From Micromonospora sp. AMSO31t (lineage in GTDB: Bacteria > Actinomycetota > Actinomycetes > Mycobacteriales > Micromonosporaceae), in assembly GCF_008868175.1 (NCBI RefSeq), contig NZ_WBKT01000047.1, forward strand, positions 1-37,833: 37,833 nucleotides of DNA, in the 5' to 3' direction. Shown here in pieces: positions 34,269 to 37,833 of the stretch. The notes beneath the pieces are model-generated. The model was given only the letters and a program-made list of their open reading frames with translations, did not search any database and was not told the DNA's origin. Position 1 is the stretch's first letter. Each line of letters opens with the position of its first letter. A program made the translations under genes and the position numbers.

Positions 34269-34913
34269 TCAGCGCCGGCTGGCGGCCTTCTTGGCCGGTG
34301 CCTTCTTGGCCGGTGCCTTTTTGGCCGGTGCCTTCTTCGCGGCGGTGCTCTTGGCAGCCGTCGTCTTCTTGGCGGCGGTGGTCTTCTTGGCCGCGGTCGT
34401 CTTCGCCGCGGTGGTCTTCTTCGCCGTGGTCGTCTTGGTCGCGGCCTTCTTCGCGGGCGCGGCCTTCTTGGTCGCGGCGGTGGTCTTGGTGGCCTTCGCC
34501 GCCGTGGTCTTCTTCGCGGCGCCCGCCGCCGTGGTCTTCTTCGCGGCGGTCGCCTTGGCCCCGGTCGCCTTCGCACCCGTGGTCTTCGCGGCGGCGGCCG
34601 AGGTGGTCTTCTTGGCGGCAGCGGTGGACTTCGGCACCTTGCCGCTGGCCACCATCTCCTTGAAGCCCGCGCCCGCACGGAACGTCGGGACGGAGGTCTT
34701 CTTGACCTTCACCGCCTCGCCGGTCCGCGGGTTGCGCGCTGTTCGGGCCCCCCGGATGCGCTTTTCGAACGCTCCGAAACCGGTGATCGCCACCTTCTCG
34801 CCCTTGGTGACCGCCGCCTGGACCTCAGTGAGGACCGCCTCGAGCGCGGCCGTCGCCGTCTTCCGGTCCCCCAGGCGAACGGCGAGCGCCTCGATGAGCT
34901 CGGCCTTGTTCAC
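34269..34913 (-). CDS. hupB: DNA-binding protein HU with long Lys-rich tail
   Basis: A 214-residue actinobacterial HU. Residues 1-about 90 are the HU fold: NKAELIEALAVRLGD, VAITGFGAFEKRIR, the DNA-binding arm GARTARNPRTGEAVKVK and TSVPTFRAGAGFKE. The remaining 120 or so residues are a low-complexity Lys/Ala/Thr tail with KKTTAAK and AKKAP repeats, like histone H1, as in mycobacterial HupB and streptomycete HupS. It compacts the chromosome. The GTG at 34913 has GGGAGGAA just upstream. A three-copy 15-bp tandem repeat (34291-34335) encodes part of the tail. Confidence 0.97.
   Translation of the reverse strand: MNKAELIEALAVRLGDRKTATAALEAVLTEVQAAVTKGEKVAITGFGAFEKRIRGARTARNPRTGEAVKVKKTSVPTFRAGAGFKEMVASGKVPKSTAAAKKTTSAAAAKTTGAKATGAKATAAKKTTAAGAAKKTTAAKATKTTAATKKAAPAKKAATKTTTAKKTTAAKTTAAKKTTAAKKTTAAKSTAAKKAPAKKAPAKKAPAKKAASRR
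34291..34335 (-). repeat. 15-bp tandem repeat in the hupB tail
   Basis: Three head-to-tail copies of a 15-bp unit (plus strand TTGGCCGGTGCCTTC, one base changed in the second copy) encoding repeated AKKAP. Confidence 0.9.
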
Positions 34914-34962
34914 GACTTCCTCCCGATTGTGCAACTGACTCGTCGCGAGCCATTCTGCGCGC

Positions 34963-34991
34963 ACGGTATGCCCTGTGCTGCCTGGACACAA
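34963..34991 (-). promoter_or_regulatory. hupB promoter
   Basis: On the minus strand TTGTGT (34986-34991), 17 bp, TACCGT (34963-34968); the leader is about 45 nt and ends in the GGGAGGAA ribosome site. Confidence 0.6.
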
Positions 34992-35027
34992 ACATTCGAT
35001 GGAAAAAAGCCCTTGTGTCGTAACGGA

Positions 35028-35060
35028 TTCGCCCCCACCGGCCGGGCCGGTGGGGGCGAA
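35028..35060 (-). terminator. leuCD terminator
   Basis: A perfect 15-bp stem (TTCGCCCCCACCGGC and its complement) with a 3-nt loop, 13 nt after the leuD stop; a run of six T follows about 20 nt later on the minus strand. Confidence 0.85.
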
Positions 35061-35073
35061 AAGCTATCTGTGG

Positions 35074-35661
35074 TCAGGCGACCGAGGGCAGGAACGGTGA
35101 CCGGGCCGCCTCGTAGGCGCCGATCTCGGCCTCGTGCCGGAGGGTGAGTCCAATGTCGTCCAAGCCCTCCATGAGCCGCCAACGGCTGTGGTCGTCGAGC
35201 GGGAAGGCCCAGGCGGCGTCGCCGGCGTGGACCTGGCGGGCGGCGAGGTCGACCGTGATCGGGGTGGTCGGCTCGGATTCCACGAGATCCCACAGTTCTT
35301 CCACGGCTTTCAATTCCAACTCGACTGGAAGGAGTCCTTCCTTGAGCGCGTTGCCGCGGAAGATGTCGCCGAAGCGGGGCGCGATCACGGCCCGGAAGCC
35401 CCAGTCCCGCAGCGCCCAGACGGCGTGCTCCCGGGAAGATCCGGTGCCGAACTCGGGGCCGGCGATCAGAATCGACGCACCCGAATGGACGGGATCGTTG
35501 AGAACGAATGACGGATCTTCCCGCCACGCGCTGAACAGACCGTCCGCGAATCCGGTCCGGGTCACCCGCTTGAGGTACACGGCGGGGATGATCTGATCGG
35601 TGTCCACGTTGGACCGCCGCAGGGGCACGGCGGTGCCGGTGTGCGCGGTGAACTTGTCCAT
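35074..35661 (-). CDS. leuD: 3-isopropylmalate dehydratase small subunit
   Basis: The small (swivel) subunit of isopropylmalate isomerase, leucine synthesis step two. It has 195 residues, the normal size. Family motifs are [16 protein letters not shown] near residues 12-27, then [17 protein letters not shown] (the active-site Ser-Arg loop) and the [16 protein letters not shown] segment. The ATG has GAGAG immediately upstream and AGGG further off. It lies 15 nt after leuC in one operon. Confidence 0.97.
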   Translation of the reverse strand: MDKFTAHTGTAVPLRRSNVDTDQIIPAVYLKRVTRTGFADGLFSAWREDPSFVLNDPVHSGASILIAGPEFGTGSSREHAVWALRDWGFRAVIAPRFGDIFRGNALKEGLLPVELELKAVEELWDLVESEPTTPITVDLAARQVHAGDAAWAFPLDDHSRWRLMEGLDDIGLTLRHEAEIGAYEAARSPFLPSVA

Positions 35662-35676
35662 CTCTCGGCTGCCCTT

Positions 35677-37119
35677 CTACAGGTCGGCGGGGGCGGCCAG
35701 CCGGCCGACCACGGCGGTGGCGGCGGCGACCGGCGGGGACACCAGGTGCGTACGCCCGCCCCGGCCCTGGCGGCCCTCGAAGTTGCGGTTGGAGGTCGAG
35801 GCGGAGCGCTCGCCCGGCTTCAACGTGTCGGGGTTCATGCCCAGGCACATGGAGCAGCCGGCGAAGCGCCACTCGGCGCCGGCGTCGGCGAAGACCTTGT
35901 CCAGCCCCTCCGCCTCGGCGGCCTCGCGCACCGCGGCCGAACCGGGCACCACCAGCATGCGTACGCCGTCGGCGACCTTGTGCCCGCGCAGCACGTCGGC
36001 GGCGGCGCGCAGGTCCTCCAGCCGGCCGTTGGTGCAGGAGCCGACGAAGACCACGTCGACGGCCAGGTCACGCAGCGCGGTGCCGGGCGCGAGGTCCATG
36101 TATTCCAGGGCCCGGCGCGCGGCGACCCGCTCGGGCTCGGTGACGAACTCCTCCGGGTCCGGCACGGCCGCGCCCAGGGGCACACCCTGGCCCGGGTTGG
36201 TGCCCCAGGTGACGAACGGCGTGATCCGGCCGGCGTCCAGGGTGACCTCGGTGTCGAAGGTCGCGCCCTCGTCGGTGGGCAGCGTCCGCCAGTGGGCCAC
36301 CGCCGCGTCCCAGTCGGCCCCCTGCGGCGCGTGGGGCCGCCCCTTGAGGTACGCGAACGTGGTCTCGTCCGGCGCGATCATGCCGGCCTTGGCGCCCCAC
36401 TCGATGGACATGTTGGCGATGGTCATCCGGCCCTCCATGGAGAGGTTCCGGATGGCCTCGCCCCGGTACTCCACGATGTGACCGCGCCCGCCGCCCGTGC
36501 CCACCTGGGCGATCAGGGCGAGCACCAGGTCCTTGGCGGTGACCCCCGGGGCGAGCTGGCCGGTGACGTTCACGGCCATGGTCCTCGGGCGCGCCTGGGG
36601 CAGCGTCTGGGTGGCCAGCACGTGCTCGACCTCACTGGTGCCGATGCCGAAGGCGAGCGCACCGAACGCGCCGTGGGTGGCGGTGTGCGAGTCGCCGCAG
36701 ACGATCGTCATGCCCGGCTGCGTGAGGCCGAGCTGGGGGCCGATGACGTGCACGATGCCCTGGTTCTCGTCGCCCAGCGGGTGCAGCCGCACGCCGAACT
36801 CGGCGCAGTTGCGGCGCAGCGTCTCGATCTGGGTGCGGGAGGTGGGGTCCGCGATCGTGAGCAGGTCGCCGCGCCGGGAGCGGAACGCCGGGTCGTCGTA
36901 CCCGGTCGGGGTGTTGTGGTCCTCGGTCGCGACCGTCAGGTCCGTGCGGCGGACCCGGCGGCCGGCCAGGCGCAGCCCGTCGAACGCCTGCGGGCTGGTG
37001 ACCTCGTGGAGCAGGTGCAGGTCGATGAAGAGCAGGTCCGGCTCACCGGCGGCGGAGCGGACGACGTGCGCGTCCCAGACCTTCTCGGCCAGGGTCCTCG
37101 GTTGAGTGACTCCCACCAT
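35677..37119 (-). CDS. leuC: 3-isopropylmalate dehydratase large subunit
   Basis: The [4Fe-4S] catalytic subunit of isopropylmalate isomerase, aconitase family. It has 480 residues. Cluster ligands lie in [10 protein letters not shown] and in [10 protein letters not shown] (CxxC); other motifs are [29 protein letters not shown] and [13 protein letters not shown]. It starts the leuCD operon and is divergent from the IclR gene. The ATG has no Shine-Dalgarno but has TAGGAT 6 nt upstream. In Streptomyces and mycobacteria this operon is controlled by the divergent IclR-type regulator NdgR. Confidence 0.97.
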   Translation of the reverse strand: MVGVTQPRTLAEKVWDAHVVRSAAGEPDLLFIDLHLLHEVTSPQAFDGLRLAGRRVRRTDLTVATEDHNTPTGYDDPAFRSRRGDLLTIADPTSRTQIETLRRNCAEFGVRLHPLGDENQGIVHVIGPQLGLTQPGMTIVCGDSHTATHGAFGALAFGIGTSEVEHVLATQTLPQARPRTMAVNVTGQLAPGVTAKDLVLALIAQVGTGGGRGHIVEYRGEAIRNLSMEGRMTIANMSIEWGAKAGMIAPDETTFAYLKGRPHAPQGADWDAAVAHWRTLPTDEGATFDTEVTLDAGRITPFVTWGTNPGQGVPLGAAVPDPEEFVTEPERVAARRALEYMDLAPGTALRDLAVDVVFVGSCTNGRLEDLRAAADVLRGHKVADGVRMLVVPGSAAVREAAEAEGLDKVFADAGAEWRFAGCSMCLGMNPDTLKPGERSASTSNRNFEGRQGRGGRTHLVSPPVAAATAVVGRLAAPADL

Positions 37120-37125
37120 CTGGAC

Positions 37126-37131
37126 ATCCTA
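37126..37131 (-). promoter_or_regulatory. Leaderless -10 element, leuCD operon
   Basis: TAGGAT on the minus strand, exactly 6 nt before the leuC ATG. Confidence 0.6.
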
Positions 37132-37143
37132 AATTCTGGGAGG

Positions 37144-37149
37144 TAAATT
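37144..37149 (+). promoter_or_regulatory. Leaderless -10 element, IclR gene
   Basis: TAAATT, 7 nt before the GTG at 37157. A second TAAATT lies at 37130-37135, so the two divergent promoters share a 20-bp core with a direct repeat that may also be regulator-binding. Confidence 0.5.
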
Positions 37150-37156
37150 TCGGCTT

Positions 37157-37833
37157 GTGGGACACAGTATGAGCGGTGTCGGCGTTCTCGACAAGGCGGT
37201 GGTCATCCTGGCCGCCTGCGTCGACGGCGCCAGCCTGGCCGAACTCGTTGAACGCACCAAGCTGCCCCGGGCCACCGCGCACCGGCTGGCACAGGCGCTG
37301 GAGATCCACCGGATGCTGGTCCGGGACACCCAGGGCCGCTGGCGCCCGGGCCCCCGGCTCGGCGAGCTGGCGAACGCCGCGCCGGACGTGCTGCTGACCG
37401 CGGCGGAGCCGCTGCTCGCCGCGCTGCGCGACGCCACCGGGGAGAGCGCCCAGCTCTACCTGCGCCGCGCCGACGAGCGGATCTGCGTGGCGGCGGCCGA
37501 GCGGGCCAGCGGCCTGCGGGACACCGTGCCGGTCGGCTCGGTGCTGCCCATGACGGCCGGGTCGGCGGCGCAGATCCTGCTCGCCTGGGAGCCGCCCGAG
37601 GCCGTCATGCCGCTGCTGCCCCGGTCGAAGTTCACCGGGCGCACCCTCGCCGAGGTACGCCGCCGCGGCTGGGCGCAGAGCGTCGCCGAGCGGGAGGCCG
37701 GTGTGGCGAGCGTCTCGGCCCCGATCCGCGACCGCACCGGCCGGGTCATCGCCGCCATCAGCATCTCCGGGCCGATCGAGCGCCTGGGCCGCCGCCCCGG
37801 CGAACGCCACGCCATGGCCGTGGTCCGCGCCGG
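37157..37833 (+). CDS. IclR-family regulator, NdgR-like (right end missing)
   Basis: The first 225 or so residues of an IclR-family regulator; the frame is open at the window edge. The winged helix-turn-helix (about 5-62) includes GVGVLDKAVVILAA and LPRATAHRLAQALEIH. The ligand-binding domain follows, with LYLRRADERICVAAAERASGLRDT and the VGSVLPMTAGSAAQILLAWEP stretch. Its divergent place beside leuCD matches NdgR, which tunes leucine and other amino-acid genes and antibiotic production in Streptomyces. The GTG at 37157 is favoured by the TAAATT hexamer 7 nt upstream; the ATG at 37169 is the alternative. Confidence 0.9.
   Translation, partial: MGHSMSGVGVLDKAVVILAACVDGASLAELVERTKLPRATAHRLAQALEIHRMLVRDTQGRWRPGPRLGELANAAPDVLLTAAEPLLAALRDATGESAQLYLRRADERICVAAAERASGLRDTVPVGSVLPMTAGSAAQILLAWEPPEAVMPLLPRSKFTGRTLAEVRRRGWAQSVAEREAGVASVSAPIRDRTGRVIAAISISGPIERLGRRPGERHAMAVVRA

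Noticed and set aside
32114..34678. An 854-residue extension of the EEP membrane protein into hupB
   Set aside because: The extra part is a Pro/Arg-rich out-of-frame reading of the hupB tail; a GTG with a ribosome site at 34135 fits the membrane domain.
1..37833. tRNA or rRNA genes, CRISPR arrays, prophage or insertion sequences
   Set aside because: No conserved RNA motifs, regularly spaced repeats, transposase or integrase motifs were seen by eye; a covariance-model scan would be needed to exclude small RNAs.

Overview
This is a high-GC actinobacterial chromosomal core segment, most likely from a Micromonospora-type organism (family Micromonosporaceae; the genus is an inference). The evidence is the extreme GC at third codon positions, frequent GTG starts, an HU protein with a long Lys/Ala/Thr tail, an XRE-DUF5753 plus DUF397 pair, a sigma factor plus CU044_5270-family pair, and a gene order matching the mycobacterial fpg-rnc-sepIVA ... 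coaD-rsmD-recG ... thiL-ddl-gpsA-cofC-ppk-mutT1-hupB-leuD-leuC-IclR region. I see no phage, insertion sequence, CRISPR array, tRNA or rRNA.

Layout. 1-2.3 kb: an MMPL/RND exporter. 2.4-7.8 kb (minus strand): a housekeeping block reading sepIVA-like, yceD/DUF177, rpmF, plsX, rnc and mutM, with rsmD-coaD upstream of it. From yceD to mutM the genes touch or overlap. 8-10.1 kb: an LPXTG-like surface protein converging on a serine hydrolase. 10.1-14.4 kb: DAK2/FakA-like protein and recG (minus), then rpmB (plus). 14.5-18.8 kb: an ATP-grasp ligase, a GNAT acetyltransferase, an ECF sigma factor whose membrane partner gene is frameshifted, and thiL. 18.9-21 kb: a stand-alone AsnC/Lrp ligand-binding protein, a DUF3515 protein and ddl. 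21.1-24.9 kb: the accessory part, with a small unknown protein divergent from an XRE-DUF397 pair, a ROK-family kinase, and a PrmC-like methyltransferase behind a structured leader. 24.9-28.7 kb: plsC-gpsA-PLP lyase (minus) and a cofC gene fused to a cold-shock-like domain. 28.7-32 kb: ppk1 behind a good PhoP-box candidate, then mutT1. 32-37.8 kb: a membrane endonuclease/phosphatase-family protein, hupB, leuD-leuC, and a divergent IclR regulator (NdgR-like) cut by the right edge.

Functionally the window joins ribosome parts and RNA processing (L28, L32, RNase III, RsmD), DNA repair (Fpg, RecG, MutT1), phospholipid precursors (PlsX, GpsA, PlsC-like, FakA-like), cofactors (CoaD, ThiL, CofC), cell wall (Ddl), polyphosphate (Ppk1), leucine synthesis (LeuCD) and chromosome architecture (HU). 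Many monocistronic or operon-first genes have a TANNNT-type -10 hexamer exactly 6-7 nt before the start codon and no Shine-Dalgarno, which suggests leaderless transcripts; this decided several starts. The most interesting items are the PhoP box at ppk, the structured leader at 24.77-24.87 kb, the cofC fusion with a possible internal leaderless promoter, the six-base homopolymer frameshift in the sigma partner gene, and the inverted repeats by the XRE-DUF397 locus. I found no clearly new multi-gene defence or biosynthetic system.
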